Shown one piece after another: positions 1 through 10,455 of a DNA stretch of 36,600 bases (position 1 is the stretch's first letter; each line of letters starts with the position of its first letter). The notes beneath the pieces are model-generated. The model was not told where the DNA came from. It searched no databases and was given only the letters and a program-made list of their open reading frames with translations. The DNA comes from a cf. Phormidesmis sp. LEGE 11477 (GTDB lineage Bacteria > Cyanobacteriota > Cyanobacteriia > Phormidesmidales > Phormidesmidaceae), in NCBI RefSeq assembly GCF_015207105.1, contig NZ_JADEXO010000058.1:1-36600 (forward strand). Direction: 5' to 3'. A program made the position numbers and the translations under genes.

Positions 1-75
1 GGTCCGGTGTGTATCGCAGGTTGCCGGACCCACCCCGCCCCTCGACTACGCTCGGGGCACCCCTCCGAGGAGGGG
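1..75. repeat. Cluster of three inverted repeats downstream of glsF
   Basis: Three dyads are packed into the 75 bases just past the glsF stop. GGTCCGG at 1-7 pairs with CCGGACC at 24-30. GCCCC at 37-41 pairs with GGGGC at 54-58. CCCCTCC at 60-66 pairs with GGAGGGG at 69-75. The central piece (TCGACTACGCTC) resembles TCGACTCCGCTC at about 36360 at the other end of the window, as expected of a dispersed palindromic element. None is followed by a clear T-run in the glsF direction, so intrinsic terminator function is uncertain. Confidence 0.5.
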
Positions 76-107
76 ATTTACTTCAGGCGATGAGTCAAGG
101 GTGGTAT

Positions 108-3100
108 CTAGCTACCGCTGACTCTCGCTAGGTCACGAGCATTTTCTTCAAAGGCGGCGGACATCGCTTCGTCATTACTCAGACCATCAGCGAGGGCTTT
201 TTGAATGTGTTGCAATACTCGCTTGTAGTCGCGGGGCATTACTTTCACAAACTTGGGCAGGATGTTTTCCCAGTCTGATAGGACTGTTTTGGCTTTGTTG
301 CTGCCAGTGAGGTCTAGATGACGTTGAACAATCTCTCGCAACTCTTGCTGTTCGCCGACGGTTTCGACTTTTTCTAGGCCGACCATTTCGGTGTTGCAGC
401 GACTAGCAAAGTCTCCCGCTTCGTCTAGCACGTAGGCCACGCCGCCACTCATTCCGGCGGCAAAGTTGCGTCCGGTCCGGCCCAAGATGATCGCCTTACC
501 GCCCGTCATGTATTCGCAGCCGTGGTCGCCGACGCCTTCTACCACGGCTTGAGCACCGGAATTGCGGACACAGAATCGTTCTCCAGCTTGACCGTTGATG
601 TAGGCTTCGCCGCGAGTGGCCCCGTAGAGGGTGACGTTGCCAGTGACGATGTTGTCTTCGGCCACTAGGGTAGAGGACTTGTGCGGATAGAGAATCAGCT
701 TACCGCCGCTGAGCCCTTTGCCGAGATAGTCGTTGGCGTCGCCTTCTAGCTCTAGAGTCATGCCTTTGGGCGTGAATGCGCCAAAGCTTTGACCAGCAGT
801 GCCCTGGAAATGCAGGTGAACGGTGTCTTCGGGCAAGCCTTCCCAGTGGTTCTTGGTGATTTCGTTGCCGACGATAGTACCGACGACGCGGTTGATGTTG
901 GTAATTGGCAAGGTAGCTTTGACTTTTTCTCCTTTCTCGATGGCGGGTTTACAAATCTCCAACAGTTGGGTGATATCGAGAGATTTATCTAAGCCGTGGT
1001 CTTGAGCCTGGGTGCAGTAGCGGCCTACTTCGGGGCCGACTTCTGGCTTGTGTAATAAAGGAGAAAGATCGATGCCTTTTGCCTTCCAGTGATCAATGGC
1101 CTTCTTAGGCGCGAGCATTTCAGTGCGACCAACCATCTCATCTAGGGTGCGGAAGCCCAGTTCGGCCATAATTTCTCTGGTTTCTTGGGCGATGAACTTC
1201 ATGAAGTTGACGGTGTAGGCCGGATCGCCGCTGAACTTACTACGCAGCTCTGGGTTTTGGGTGGCGACCCCTACCGGGCAGGTGTTGAGATGGCAGACGC
1301 GCATCATGATGCAGCCCAAAGTGACGAGCGGTGCGGTGCTAAAGCCGAATTCTTCTGCGCCGAGTAGGGCCGCGATCGCCACATCCCTCCCAGTCTTCAT
1401 CTGCCCATCGGTCTCAATCACGATCCGGCTACGCAGATTGTTCAACACCAGTGTCTGATGCGTCTCGGCGAGTCCCAACTCCCAAGGCAGTCCCGCGTGC
1501 TTGATCGAAGTCTGGGGCGACGCGCCCGTGCCACCGTCGAAGCCGGAAACTAGAACCACATCGGCATGCGCTTTGGCTACACCTGCGGCAATCGTACCAA
1601 CGCCAACTTCTGAAACCAGCTTCACACTGACTCTAGCCGCACGATTGGCGTTCTTGAGATCGTGAATCAGCTCGGCGAGATCTTCGATGGAGTAAATGTC
1701 GTGGTGAGGCGGCGGCGAGATTAAACCTACCCCTGGCGTAGAGTTACGGACCTTAGCAATCCAGGGATAGACCTTCTTGCCCGGTAGCTGGCCGCCTTCT
1801 CCTGGCTTGGCACCTTGGGCCATTTTAATCTGGATCTCTTTGGCCTGAGACAGATACAGGCTATTCACGCCAAAGCGACCAGAAGCAACTTGTTTGATGG
1901 CGCTATTTTTAGAGTCGCCCTGCTCGTTTGTCCAGGTGTAGCGAGCGGGGTCTTCGCCGCCTTCGCCAGTGTTGGAGCGGCCACCGATTCTGTTCATGGC
2001 GATCGCCAAGGTCTCATGCGCCTCTTGCGAAATCGAACCGTAGCTCATCGCCCCTGTTTTGAAGCGCTTCATAATCGCCTCAATCGGCTCAACTTCCTCA
2101 ATTGGAATTGACGCTTGCGGCGTAAACTCCAACAGATCGCGCAATCGGAAAAACTGCTTGCCCTGCTCGTTTACCAGCGCTGAGTACTTCTTAAACAGCT
2201 CATATTTGCCATCACGAGTCGCCTGCTGCAACAGATGAATGCTCTGCGGACTCAGCAGATGAGCTTCACCGTCCTTGCGCCACTGGTATTCACCGCCCAC
2301 GTCTAGCGTAGCCGTGTTGTTGCTACCTGTTGCCAATCGCTCAGGGAAGGCATGACGATGCCGCTGAATTGCTTCTTCGGCTAGCACATCTAAACCAACG
2401 CCCTGAATGCGAGAAGCGGTCCAGGTAAAGTACTTGTCAATCACAGAGCTGTTCAGGCCAATCGCCTCAAAAATCTGCGCGCCCCGATAGCTCTGTAGCG
2501 TCGAGATGCCGATTTTAGACGCGACTTTGACAACGCCCTTTGTTGCCGCCTTGATATAGTTCTTGCAAGCAGCCTCTAGAGAGATGTCACGCAGCAGATT
2601 CTCTTCGATCATTCGCTGAAAAGTCTCGAAGGCCATGTACGGATTAATTGCGCCGCAGCCATAGCCCAGCAGCACCGCAAAGTGATGCACCTCACGCGGC
2701 TCACCTGATTCGAGCACAAGTCCTACCTGGGTGCGAGTACCCTGACGAATCAGATGATGGTGCAACCCGGCAACGGCTAACAGAGCGGGAATCGGCGCTC
2801 TGTTTTGAGTAATATCGCGGTCGGAGAGGATGAGAATTTCATGGCCAGACTCAATGGCTTCATCGGCCTTTAGACACAGCGCTTCAATCGCACCGCTAAG
2901 ACCTGCTTCACCCTGATCAGGATCAAACAAGATCGGCAAAACGCTCGTCTTGAACTGAGTATTGTGCTTAATCCTAGCCAGCTCAGCGTTCGTAATAAAG
3001 GGCGTCTTTAGCTGAAGTAAACGGCAGCTTTCGGGCGTAGGTTCTAACAGGTTTCGCTCTGATCCAATGGTTGTTGTTGCAGAGGTGATGATCGCTTCGC

Positions 3101-4757
3101 GAATAGAGTCGATCGGCGGATTGGTAACCTGGGCAAATAGCTGTTGAAAGTAGTTGTATAGCAGCTTTGGCCGATTGGAGAGAACGGGCAGCGGCGTATC
3201 TGTACCCATCGCGCCAATGGCTTCTACCCCATTTTTACCCATCGGAGAGAGCAGCATCCGCAATTCTTCAAAGGTATAGCCAAAGGCCATCTGCCTTTTG
3301 GTAACCGCGCTAGGGCTAGTATCGACTTCAGGCGCTTCTTCAAAGTCTTTATCGTCAGTCGAGCTTAAATCATCGAGAGAAACAAGATTCTCGTTTAGCC
3401 AGGTTTGGTAGGGCTGCTCAGTCGCGATTTGTTGTTTGATTTCTTCATCTGAAACAATCTTGCCAGCTTTAGTATCGACTAAGAACATTTTGCCAGGTTC
3501 TAGGCGACCTTTTTTCACAATATCTTCTGGCGCGACTGGCAGCACACCGGCTTCAGAGGCCATAATCACCCGGTCGTCTTTGGTGACGTAGTAGCGGCCA
3601 GGGCGTAGGCCATTTCTATCTAGGACTGCGCCCATCTGAGTGCCGTCGGTAAAGGCAATCGAGGCTGGCCCGTCCCACGGCTCTATCAGGCAAGAGTGAT
3701 ATTCATAAAATGCTTTCTTTTTGGCGTCCATAGTCGCATGGCCAGACCAGGGCTCGGGCACCATCATCATCAGCGCGTGAGGCAGCGATCGCCCGCTCAA
3801 AGCCAACAGCTCTAACGTGTTGTCAAAAATAGTCGAGTCACTGCCTTGAACGTTGATCAGCGGTCTAGCTTTGTCAAGGTCTTCACCAAACAGCTCGGAC
3901 TCGAACATTGACTGGCGAGCGGTCATCCAGTTGATATTGCCGCGCAGGGTGTTGATCTCGCCGTTATGAGCGATATAGCGATAGGGGTGCGATCGCTCCC
4001 AGCTTGGAAACGTATTCGTACTAAAGCGAGAATGCACCAGCGCCAGCGCACTTTCCATATCAGCGTCGTGCAAATCTGGATAATAGTTACCCACCTGCAA
4101 GGGCATTAACATGCCCTTATACACAATCGTACGGCAAGACAGGCTAGCCACATACCAATAGCTATCGATCTGGTTGGTAATGCGATGGGCCTGCTTACGC
4201 ACCACATACAGCTTGCGCTCCATTGTCAGCTTATCGGCCTCCGCGCCGAGACTGCCACGACCGATAAACGCTTGCAGTATAGAAGGTTCGCTCTTTTGAG
4301 CAGTCGGCCCCAAAGAAGAATTATCTGTCGGCACATCTCGCCAGCCCAACAGATCTAGACCCGCGTCTGCGACAATCGCTTCAAAGTCTTTTTTGCTTTT
4401 AGCACGGATCTCGCTATCTGGGCTGGCATACACCATCGCCACGCCATATTGACCCGACGCTGGCAAGGTAACCCCCTCAGCGGCTGCTACCTTCGTCATA
4501 AACCGATGCGGTATCTGGAGCAGGATACCCGCCCCGTCACCCGTGTTGGGTTCAGCGCCCACTGCGCCCCGATGGTCCAAGTTCAGCAATATTGTCAGAC
4601 CCTGCCGAACAATATCGTGAGAGACCTGCCCTTTCATCTGCACCACAAAGCCTACACCGCAAGCATCATGTTCATTTCGTGGATCGTAAAGACCTTGCTG
4701 AGTCGGAACTGATGGGCGATTAATAAAGCGGTTTACAATTTGGTCGGAAGGAGCCAT
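108..4757 (-). CDS. glsF: Ferredoxin-dependent glutamate synthase (Fd-GOGAT)
   Basis: Converts 2-oxoglutarate and glutamine to two glutamates with electrons from reduced ferredoxin, the second half of the GS-GOGAT ammonium assimilation cycle in the cytosol. The 1549 residues have the length and order of the family. A short propeptide precedes the nucleophile Cys33 (EHDACGVGF) of the class II glutamine amidotransferase domain. A central domain follows, then the FMN-binding synthase domain with [12 protein letters not shown]. The cysteines of the 3Fe-4S cluster lie near residues 1145-1165 (CHLNTCPVG), and the C-terminal GXGXG beta-helix domain ends the protein. Start is the ATG at 4757; the mature enzyme should begin at Cys33 after processing. 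It is transcribed alone, but sits next to an amide/urea degradation island whose product ammonium it would help assimilate. The family identification is secure; glsF/gltS rather than NADPH-gltB is favoured by length and by the cyanobacterial host. Confidence 0.96.
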   Translation of the reverse strand: MAPSDQIVNRFINRPSVPTQQGLYDPRNEHDACGVGFVVQMKGQVSHDIVRQGLTILLNLDHRGAVGAEPNTGDGAGILLQIPHRFMTKVAAAEGVTLPASGQYGVAMVYASPDSEIRAKSKKDFEAIVADAGLDLLGWRDVPTDNSSLGPTAQKSEPSILQAFIGRGSLGAEADKLTMERKLYVVRKQAHRITNQIDSYWYVASLSCRTIVYKGMLMPLQVGNYYPDLHDADMESALALVHSRFSTNTFPSWERSHPYRYIAHNGEINTLRGNINWMTARQSMFESELFGEDLDKARPLINVQGSDSTIFDNTLELLALSGRSLPHALMMMVPEPWSGHATMDAKKKAFYEYHSCLIEPWDGPASIAFTDGTQMGAVLDRNGLRPGRYYVTKDDRVIMASEAGVLPVAPEDIVKKGRLEPGKMFLVDTKAGKIVSDEEIKQQIATEQPYQTWLNENLVSLDDLSSTDDKDFEEAPEVDTSPSAVTKRQMAFGYTFEELRMLLSPMGKNGVEAIGAMGTDTPLPVLSNRPKLLYNYFQQLFAQVTNPPIDSIREAIITSATTTIGSERNLLEPTPESCRLLQLKTPFITNAELARIKHNTQFKTSVLPILFDPDQGEAGLSGAIEALCLKADEAIESGHEILILSDRDITQNRAPIPALLAVAGLHHHLIRQGTRTQVGLVLESGEPREVHHFAVLLGYGCGAINPYMAFETFQRMIEENLLRDISLEAACKNYIKAATKGVVKVASKIGISTLQSYRGAQIFEAIGLNSSVIDKYFTWTASRIQGVGLDVLAEEAIQRHRHAFPERLATGSNNTATLDVGGEYQWRKDGEAHLLSPQSIHLLQQATRDGKYELFKKYSALVNEQGKQFFRLRDLLEFTPQASIPIEEVEPIEAIMKRFKTGAMSYGSISQEAHETLAIAMNRIGGRSNTGEGGEDPARYTWTNEQGDSKNSAIKQVASGRFGVNSLYLSQAKEIQIKMAQGAKPGEGGQLPGKKVYPWIAKVRNSTPGVGLISPPPHHDIYSIEDLAELIHDLKNANRAARVSVKLVSEVGVGTIAAGVAKAHADVVLVSGFDGGTGASPQTSIKHAGLPWELGLAETHQTLVLNNLRSRIVIETDGQMKTGRDVAIAALLGAEEFGFSTAPLVTLGCIMMRVCHLNTCPVGVATQNPELRSKFSGDPAYTVNFMKFIAQETREIMAELGFRTLDEMVGRTEMLAPKKAIDHWKAKGIDLSPLLHKPEVGPEVGRYCTQAQDHGLDKSLDITQLLEICKPAIEKGEKVKATLPITNINRVVGTIVGNEITKNHWEGLPEDTVHLHFQGTAGQSFGAFTPKGMTLELEGDANDYLGKGLSGGKLILYPHKSSTLVAEDNIVTGNVTLYGATRGEAYINGQAGERFCVRNSGAQAVVEGVGDHGCEYMTGGKAIILGRTGRNFAAGMSGGVAYVLDEAGDFASRCNTEMVGLEKVETVGEQQELREIVQRHLDLTGSNKAKTVLSDWENILPKFVKVMPRDYKRVLQHIQKALADGLSNDEAMSAAFEENARDLARVSGS

Positions 4758-4990
4758 CGCAGAAAATCCGAGGGGTAAGTGTTATCTGAGAATTGAAATG
4801 CCAGAGTTCTTATTATTAAGCAAGGGAATGAAAACTGAGCCGCTGCTTAACAAAAACACTGGAATTGTGTTGCGAAATATCTCCAAAAGTTATGAGATGA
4901 TTGTTTTCAGGTTAGGGGATGAGTATCAAACCCACACTGCTACATGCTGCTGAATGACATCACTGTTCGATTCGGGCTCTAGGCGTTTCG

Positions 4991-5686
4991 ATGTTGCCGC
5001 TAGATATCGCTATTACAACAGATATCGCTAATATAGAAGCTATGCTAGCCCGCAAATCGATACTCAATAGACCTACCGTCAAAGCATTACTGGCTTTGAC
5101 AAAAACTCGTTGCACCGCATCCGATCATGCTCTGCGACCACCTGTGTTACCTAAGGTCATTCGTAGGCTTAATCCGATGCTAGTCAGTGCTGATAAGCTT
5201 AAATTGCTACTACCTGATGGTTTACGCTATGTGGTCGTCGGTGGCGTAGCCTCAGCTCACTATCAGCCTGCTAGATTCACTGAGGATATAGATTTAATGG
5301 TTTTGGCAGAGGATGCTACTGCTGTTGAGCACGCGCTTCAGCTGGCTGGCTGGTCTCAGCTAGGTATTATTAGCTTTGGTGGTTCTAGCTGGCAATCTGC
5401 CGAAGGTGAACTCATCGATCTTCTCCATGCTCCTGAGCAATCATGGGTGACAGCTGCGTTAGACGCGCCTATTAAAACGCTAGAAGGTCTACAGATTATC
5501 GATCTACCCTACTTAATTATCCTCAAATTATCCGCGACTCGCGCTGTGGATATTGGCGATATTGTCAGCATGCTACAGCACGCTGCTGAAGATGAAACGG
5601 TGCGGATTCGACAGGCGGTTGAAACTCACCGTAGCGATCTCCTAGAAGATTTTGAGCAGTTTAATGAGATCGCGCGGCTTAGCTAA
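4991..5686 (+). CDS. Nucleotidyltransferase-like protein (AbiEii/MNT type)
   Basis: A 231-residue protein whose C-terminal two thirds look like a minimal nucleotidyltransferase fold. Residues from about 80 carry VVVGGVASAHY, equivalent to the glycine-rich entry motif, followed by TEDIDLMV, the acidic D-x-D metal-binding pair. The helical remainder includes LILKLSATRAVDIGDI, typical of the AbiEii/COG2253-like group, where the lysine and aspartate are conserved. The first roughly 60 residues are less typical, and a later Met at about residue 63 could be the true start. No partner antitoxin or HEPN gene is visible on either side. It may be a solitary toxin-like or housekeeping nucleotidyltransferase; the substrate is unknown. 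Convergent with ureD, 172 bases away. Confidence 0.7.
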   Translation: MLPLDIAITTDIANIEAMLARKSILNRPTVKALLALTKTRCTASDHALRPPVLPKVIRRLNPMLVSADKLKLLLPDGLRYVVVGGVASAHYQPARFTEDIDLMVLAEDATAVEHALQLAGWSQLGIISFGGSSWQSAEGELIDLLHAPEQSWVTAALDAPIKTLEGLQIIDLPYLIILKLSATRAVDIGDIVSMLQHAAEDETVRIRQAVETHRSDLLEDFEQFNEIARLS

Positions 5687-5858
5687 ATCACCAAAGGCCA
5701 AACTGCCAGAAACCGCTGAATTACATCGTTCTTCTTTCCTCTGCAAACACGGCTTATCCCTAGCTGAAAACACGATTCACTCCATCGGCAATACTTTTTT
5801 GTCAGTCAGCTAGGTAGAGAGATTTCGCCCCTTTTCTGTCCCGATTCGCTTCGGCCAA

Positions 5859-6806
5859 TCACTTCGGAATAATTGGCAACAAAGGCTGTGCTGCTAGCTG
5901 GCGAATGCAGTTGAGCAGATAGCGTTGATAGGTCTTAAGCGCATTGACTTTGGTGGCGATCGCCCGCACTAGAATGCCATTGCAACCGGGCAGCGGTGAC
6001 TCACACGCCTGCAAAGTGTCCGCTGGAATTTCATGCTGTTGAAGCTTCCTCAACAAATCATCTAATGCGATTCCCGGCACAACTGCAACAAAGTTTCCTA
6101 GCAGCGGATACTCAGTCACAAATGCGCTGTGCTTGAATCGATTGGCTTGCCCGGTCAATCGCAGATTGTCTGCGAAGCATATCCGGCCATCTGGCGATCG
6201 CACCCGTAGCCGACTTTCAAACTGTTCAAATTCATAAAACTCCCCTCTAGCAATTCGTCCTGGCACAATGATTTCGCCGGAGATAAACCGTCCAGACGGA
6301 TGCAAAGTCACCTCTACCCGCTGAGTCAGCGCTGCCGAATCAAATAGGATAATGGGTTCTAGAACATATTCAAAATAGGCTTCCTTGCCGACTTGTATCT
6401 CCCAGATGACCTGAGCTGGCAGGCCATCCACGGGCTTGCTGTGAACTTTAGTCGCTGACTGGTCGGTGAGGTAGAGACAGGCTTGGTCGCCGACTTCTAC
6501 CCTTAGCCGCAAATCATCCCCAGACAAAACGCCTGGAGCCGCACTCATAATGTAGGCATACACTCGTTCTGCATCAGCTCGGTCTAAGCGCAAATTACTA
6601 GAGAGTCGAAACGGGTAGCTCGCATACTGGTGAGCCACAAAAGATTGACTAGTCTGATTCGCGTTAGCCGCTTGAGCAACCCGCATAGACAAGTGCAGAG
6701 GTGATGAACTGCTTGCAGCGCCCGTTACTTTTTTGCCAGCGACTTTTTGGTCATCACTTTGACTCTCTATTCTCTGCTCGGCCTGCGGCAATGTCGTCGG
6801 CACCAT
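5859..6806 (-). CDS. ureD: Urease accessory protein UreD
   Basis: UreD (UreH) binds the urease apoenzyme and, with UreF and UreG, helps deliver nickel and carbon dioxide to the active site. The 315-residue product has the all-beta family features: a gene-typical GDDLRLRVEVG stretch near residues 95-105, a TDQSATKVHSK segment near 113-123 (family: T-x-x-A-T-K-x-Y), then LEPIILFDSAAL and FYEFEQFESRLRVRSPDG. The first roughly 50 residues are a hydrophilic, low-complexity extension (SSSSP, QAANANQ) not needed for the fold, so the true start could be internal, although the ATG at 6806 is in frame. It is the last gene of the amiE-hydrolase-ureABCD run, 54 bases after ureC. UreD here is somewhat divergent, matching the divergent ureC beside it. 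UreE, UreF and UreG are not encoded nearby. Confidence 0.88.
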   Translation of the reverse strand: MVPTTLPQAEQRIESQSDDQKVAGKKVTGAASSSSPLHLSMRVAQAANANQTSQSFVAHQYASYPFRLSSNLRLDRADAERVYAYIMSAAPGVLSGDDLRLRVEVGDQACLYLTDQSATKVHSKPVDGLPAQVIWEIQVGKEAYFEYVLEPIILFDSAALTQRVEVTLHPSGRFISGEIIVPGRIARGEFYEFEQFESRLRVRSPDGRICFADNLRLTGQANRFKHSAFVTEYPLLGNFVAVVPGIALDDLLRKLQQHEIPADTLQACESPLPGCNGILVRAIATKVNALKTYQRYLLNCIRQLAAQPLLPIIPK

Positions 6807-6860
6807 CGGGCTTTCTCTATTTTTTGATCGGGTGGCTTTTGAAGATTGGTGGCTTTCAGA

Positions 6861-8567
6861 CTAGCGAAAGATATACAGTCGTCCTAATGGAACCTGATCT
6901 ACAGGTTCACAAGTTGCCAGTTCACCATCTACCCTCACTTGAAAGGTGTCCGGGTCTACCTCAATCTCCGGGCAGACGTCGTTATGCAGCATGTCAGCTT
7001 TAGTGAGCTGGCGCGTATCTTTCACTGGCAGCAGTTCCTTACTCAGACCCAAGCGATCGGCCAAACCTCGCTCCAAAGCTAGCTGCGTCACAAAGCAGGC
7101 AGATGAAGCGGCTGGCGCACTGCCAAAGCTGCCCCACTGAGGACGATACACAATCGGTTCGCAGGTCATTAGCGAGGCATTCGACTCTCCCATCGGCGAC
7201 CAGGCAATAAATCCTTGCTTCATCACCAGCTCCGGCTTGATACCAAAGAACCCTGGTCGCCACAGGACGATATCGGCCATTTTGCCGGGTTCAATCGAGC
7301 CAACATAATCAGCGATGCCGCAGGTCCTGGCCACGTTGATTGTGTATTTTGCTAGATAGCGTAATACCCGATTATTGTCGTTGCGATCGCTGTCCCCAGA
7401 CAACGTTCCTCGCTGATCCTTCATCTTGGAGGCTAGCTGCCAAGTCCGACAAATCACTTCGCCGATGCGGCCCATGCCCTGACTGTCAGAGCCCAACATG
7501 CTAATCGCCCCCATATCATGCAGGATGTCTTCGGCGGCGATTGTCTCTGCTCGGATGCGAGATTCGGCAAAGGCCACATCCTCTGGCACTCTCGGATTGA
7601 GGTGGTGGCACACCATCACCATATCGAGATGCTCATCAAAGGTGTTGACGGTGTAGGGATTGGTGGGATTGGTTGAGGAGGTCAGACAGTGAGCGTAGGA
7701 AGCGACTTTGATAATATCTGGTGCATGACCGCCGCCCGCGCCTTCGGTGTGATACGTGTGAATAGTGCGGCCTTTGATTGCGGCCAGCGTATCTTCGACG
7801 TAGCCAGATTCATTGAGCGTGTCCGTGTGGATCTTTACTTGAAAGTCGTATTCGTCAGCAACGTTTAGACAGGTGTTGATCGCCGAGGGCATGGCTCCCC
7901 AGTCCTCGTGAATCTTTAGCCCCATCGCGCCGTTGGCTACTTGCTCGACTAGGCTTTCTGGCAGGCTAGAGCTGCCCTTTCCCAAGAAACCAAAATTGAT
8001 CGGGAAAGCTTCAGAGGCCCGCAGCATCATGCCTAAGTTATGTGCGCCACTAGAGCAGATGCCCACTGTTACTGGGCCTAAGCCGCCACCGAGCATAGTG
8101 GTCAGCCCGCTAGAGAGCGCCTCGTCGCAAAGCCCGGCGCTGTCAAAGTGAACGTGGCTATCTAGACCACCGGGGGTCGCGATCAAGCCTTCTCCAGCTC
8201 GCACGTCAGTATTAGCGCTGATGATCAAGTTCGGCGTCACATCGGTCATGATGCCAGGATTACCCGCTTTACCGATGCCAGCAATCTTGCCGTCTTTGAT
8301 ACCGATGTCGGTTTTGACGATGCCCTGCACCGGATCGACTAGCAGCACGTTAGTAATCACCATGTCGAGCGCACCGTCTGCGGCAGTGACACCAGCGGCC
8401 ATGCCCAGCCCATCTCGCAGAGTTTTGCCACCGCCAAAGACGCACTCATCGCCGTAGACCGTATCGTCGCGCTCGACTTCAATAATCAGTGAAGTATCCG
8501 CTAGGCGGACGCGATCGCCCGTGGTCGGTCCAAACAGCTCGGCATAGCGATCGCGGCTAATTTCCAT
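6861..8567 (-). CDS. ureC: Urease alpha subunit, divergent paralogue
   Basis: Catalytic subunit of urease, hydrolysing urea to ammonia and carbamate. The ATG at 8567 gives 568 residues, the family length, and [15 protein letters not shown] at the N-terminus; the open frame extends upstream only to a TTG. A GAGAG stretch 5-6 bases before the ATG supports this start. All nickel-site residues are visible: His138/His140 (SHVHF), carbamylated Lys218 and His220 (GLKIHEDW), His247, His273 ([15 protein letters not shown]), flap Cys320-His321 (MVCHH) and Asp361 (SDSQGMGR), so activity is plausible. The protein differs from canonical UreC around the active site: [11 protein letters not shown] instead of HFICPQQ, and [11 protein letters not shown] instead of [11 protein letters not shown]. 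It also lacks a short insertion near residue 38. A canonical UreC is encoded separately at 20393-22132. It lies between ureB and ureD in an amidase-urease operon. Confidence 0.95.
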   Translation of the reverse strand: MEISRDRYAELFGPTTGDRVRLADTSLIIEVERDDTVYGDECVFGGGKTLRDGLGMAAGVTAADGALDMVITNVLLVDPVQGIVKTDIGIKDGKIAGIGKAGNPGIMTDVTPNLIISANTDVRAGEGLIATPGGLDSHVHFDSAGLCDEALSSGLTTMLGGGLGPVTVGICSSGAHNLGMMLRASEAFPINFGFLGKGSSSLPESLVEQVANGAMGLKIHEDWGAMPSAINTCLNVADEYDFQVKIHTDTLNESGYVEDTLAAIKGRTIHTYHTEGAGGGHAPDIIKVASYAHCLTSSTNPTNPYTVNTFDEHLDMVMVCHHLNPRVPEDVAFAESRIRAETIAAEDILHDMGAISMLGSDSQGMGRIGEVICRTWQLASKMKDQRGTLSGDSDRNDNNRVLRYLAKYTINVARTCGIADYVGSIEPGKMADIVLWRPGFFGIKPELVMKQGFIAWSPMGESNASLMTCEPIVYRPQWGSFGSAPAASSACFVTQLALERGLADRLGLSKELLPVKDTRQLTKADMLHNDVCPEIEVDPDTFQVRVDGELATCEPVDQVPLGRLYIFR

Positions 8568-8623
8568 CGAATCTCTCTTTTCTATGAGCAAAAATTAGAG
8601 GCAAAAAACTGATAGGCAAAAAA

Positions 8624-9031
8624 CTAGGTCGAGCTGAAGCCCTGCGCTTCTAAACGGGCGATCGCAGCTTCTCTTACCTGCGGGTCATCTAGCGATCCAT
8701 TGACTAGATCGTTGAGACCTCTAACGATGCGATCGCCTGCTAAGGCCACCACCGTCACCGTTTTCGTATCGCCGGGCTCAAACCGTACGGCTGTCCCCGC
8801 CGGAATGTCTAGGCGAAATCCCAGCGACTGTGCCCTGTCGAACCGCAGCATCCGGTTCACCTCAAAAAAGTGATAGTGAGAACCCACCTGAATCGGGCGA
8901 TCGCCCACGTTTGCCACTTCTAGCGTTTTGAACTCTCGCCCGGCATTAATTTCTAGAGCGCCCGGTTCGCAGACAATTGCGCCCGGCACTAGAAAACCAT
9001 CTGTATCGGAACCTGCGTTTGTTGTTGCCAT
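8624..9031 (-). CDS. ureB: Urease beta subunit
   Basis: Structural non-catalytic subunit of the (alpha beta gamma)3 urease. The 135-residue product shows the conserved core [17 protein letters not shown], then [18 protein letters not shown] and the [22 protein letters not shown] stretch. The family is usually about 100-110 residues; here an N-terminal extension of about 17 residues and a C-terminal tail of about 25 residues (after RGLNDLVNG) make it longer. It starts 3 bases after the ureA stop, so the two are surely co-transcribed and probably translationally coupled, and it is followed 56 bases later by ureC. Belongs to the divergent urease set with the neighbouring ureC. Confidence 0.95.
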   Translation of the reverse strand: MATTNAGSDTDGFLVPGAIVCEPGALEINAGREFKTLEVANVGDRPIQVGSHYHFFEVNRMLRFDRAQSLGFRLDIPAGTAVRFEPGDTKTVTVVALAGDRIVRGLNDLVNGSLDDPQVREAAIARLEAQGFSST

Positions 9032-9034
9032 TGA

Positions 9035-9349
9035 CTAAGCCTCTAGTGGGCGAATAGGATTATGAACGCTCACTAGCTTGGTGCCGTCATTGAAGTGAGC
9101 CTCTACCTGAATCAGCGGAATCAGCTCGGGCACACCTGGCAAGACATCGGCTGTAGATAACAGCGCTGCCCCTTCAGACATTAGCTGGGCCACAGACTTA
9201 TCTTCGCGAGCACCTTCGACGATATAGTCACTGATGTATGCGATCGCCTCCGGCACATTCAGCCTGATTCCTCTTTCTTTTCGCCTACGAGAAATCTCCG
9301 CAGCGGTAAACAGGGTCAACCTTTCAGACTCTTTAGGCGTTAAATACAT
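9035..9349 (-). CDS. ureA: Urease gamma subunit
   Basis: Small structural subunit of urease. The 104 residues match the family from end to end: [18 protein letters not shown] at the start, [19 protein letters not shown] in the middle, [12 protein letters not shown], then [18 protein letters not shown] and the terminal [11 protein letters not shown]. Starts with ATG at 9349 in a gap of 67 bases after the alpha/beta hydrolase gene, with which it is likely co-transcribed. No separate strong promoter is obvious in the gap. Confidence 0.96.
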   Translation of the reverse strand: MYLTPKESERLTLFTAAEISRRRKERGIRLNVPEAIAYISDYIVEGAREDKSVAQLMSEGAALLSTADVLPGVPELIPLIQVEAHFNDGTKLVSVHNPIRPLEA

Positions 9350-9416
9350 CGCGATTGGCTACTAATAAATTAATCCAACAGAAAGTTCAGTCAATAGAAG
9401 ATACTTGCATCGTGAA

Positions 9417-10427
9417 TTACGTTGTAAGCAGCTCTTTGATGTGTCGGTCAATAAATTCAGTATCAGCCTCATTAATGCCACCGCCAGCAAAATGTCCCCA
9501 GATAGAAGGAATCATGCGAAACTCCGCATCGGACATATGTTCTACCTCATACTCATTGTCTTCAGGTGGAAAGTAGAGATCGGTCTGTCCTGGCATCACG
9601 ATCGCCTTTGCCTTTATCGCTGATAGCGCTTTCTCAAAATCACCCTCAAACCCTGGCGTGTTGGCAATATCGCCGTTTTGCCACGTCCACAGCATCGCCA
9701 ACAGATTGTTAGCATCCTTCTTAAGAAAAAAGCCTTCCCAAAAAGCCACTAAGAAGTCTTCTAAAGAAGAATATCCCATCTCAATATGGAGCCGTTCGCG
9801 ATAAAACGCCTGAGATAATCCCCAGCCTGCATAAACTCGGCCGACCGCCCTCAGTCCTTGATTCGGCTGCTTGTCATACCAGCCGTTTTTCCAAGCCACG
9901 TCTGTTTGAATTGCAACCTTCACCCCTTCCAAAAAGACAATATTGTGCAGACTCGTCTTAGCAGATCCACAAAAAGGGAAGATGCGCTCGACCATCTCTG
10001 GGTAGCTCATCCCCCATTGGTATGTTTGCCCAGCGCCCATTGACCAGCCGGTTACTAGCGCAATCTTCTCAATGCCAAACTCTTCTGTTACCAGTCGATG
10101 CTGAGCAGCAACATTATCGTAAAAGGTAACGTGAGGAAACCTAGCGCGGTCATAAGGTGGGGGCGTATTACTTGGCGAAGAAGACAGCCCATTCCCAAAC
10201 ATATTTGGGATGATAATGAAGTATTTTTGCGGATCGAGAGCCATTCCCTCCCCGATTAGCCATTCATTGTCATAGTGCTGCCCTGAGTACCAGGTAGGAT
10301 AAACAATCACATTGCTTTTATCCGCATTGAGTGTACCGAATGTTTTGTACGCTAATTTGGCATCGCGCAATGTTGCTCCCGACTGCAGGGCAACATCTCC
10401 AAGCTCAAAAGTTTCGTAATCGACCAC
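9417..10427 (-). CDS. Alpha/beta hydrolase of the MetX (homoserine acetyltransferase)-like family
   Basis: A 336-residue soluble alpha/beta-hydrolase. The nucleophile elbow is GWSMG with Ser129; the acid is probably Asp283 (GQTDLYFPP) and the base His312 (WGHFAGGG), giving a complete triad in the expected order. The N-terminal stretch LAYKTFGTLNADKSNVIVYPTWYSG and the PNMFGNGLSSSPSNT segment are those of the homoserine O-acetyltransferase (MetX) superfamily branch. Many members of this branch are not methionine enzymes. The setting, 28 bases downstream of amiE and 67 bases upstream of ureA, argues for a role in nitrogen or amide metabolism, for example on an acyl-amide, ester or acyl-transfer intermediate. 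That role is inference; the substrate cannot be read from the sequence. The ATG at 10427 is the natural start. Confidence 0.85.
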   Translation of the reverse strand: MVDYETFELGDVALQSGATLRDAKLAYKTFGTLNADKSNVIVYPTWYSGQHYDNEWLIGEGMALDPQKYFIIIPNMFGNGLSSSPSNTPPPYDRARFPHVTFYDNVAAQHRLVTEEFGIEKIALVTGWSMGAGQTYQWGMSYPEMVERIFPFCGSAKTSLHNIVFLEGVKVAIQTDVAWKNGWYDKQPNQGLRAVGRVYAGWGLSQAFYRERLHIEMGYSSLEDFLVAFWEGFFLKKDANNLLAMLWTWQNGDIANTPGFEGDFEKALSAIKAKAIVMPGQTDLYFPPEDNEYEVEHMSDAEFRMIPSIWGHFAGGGINEADTEFIDRHIKELLTT

Positions 10428-10455
10428 TAACCTGCACTTCCTACAAGATTCAAGT

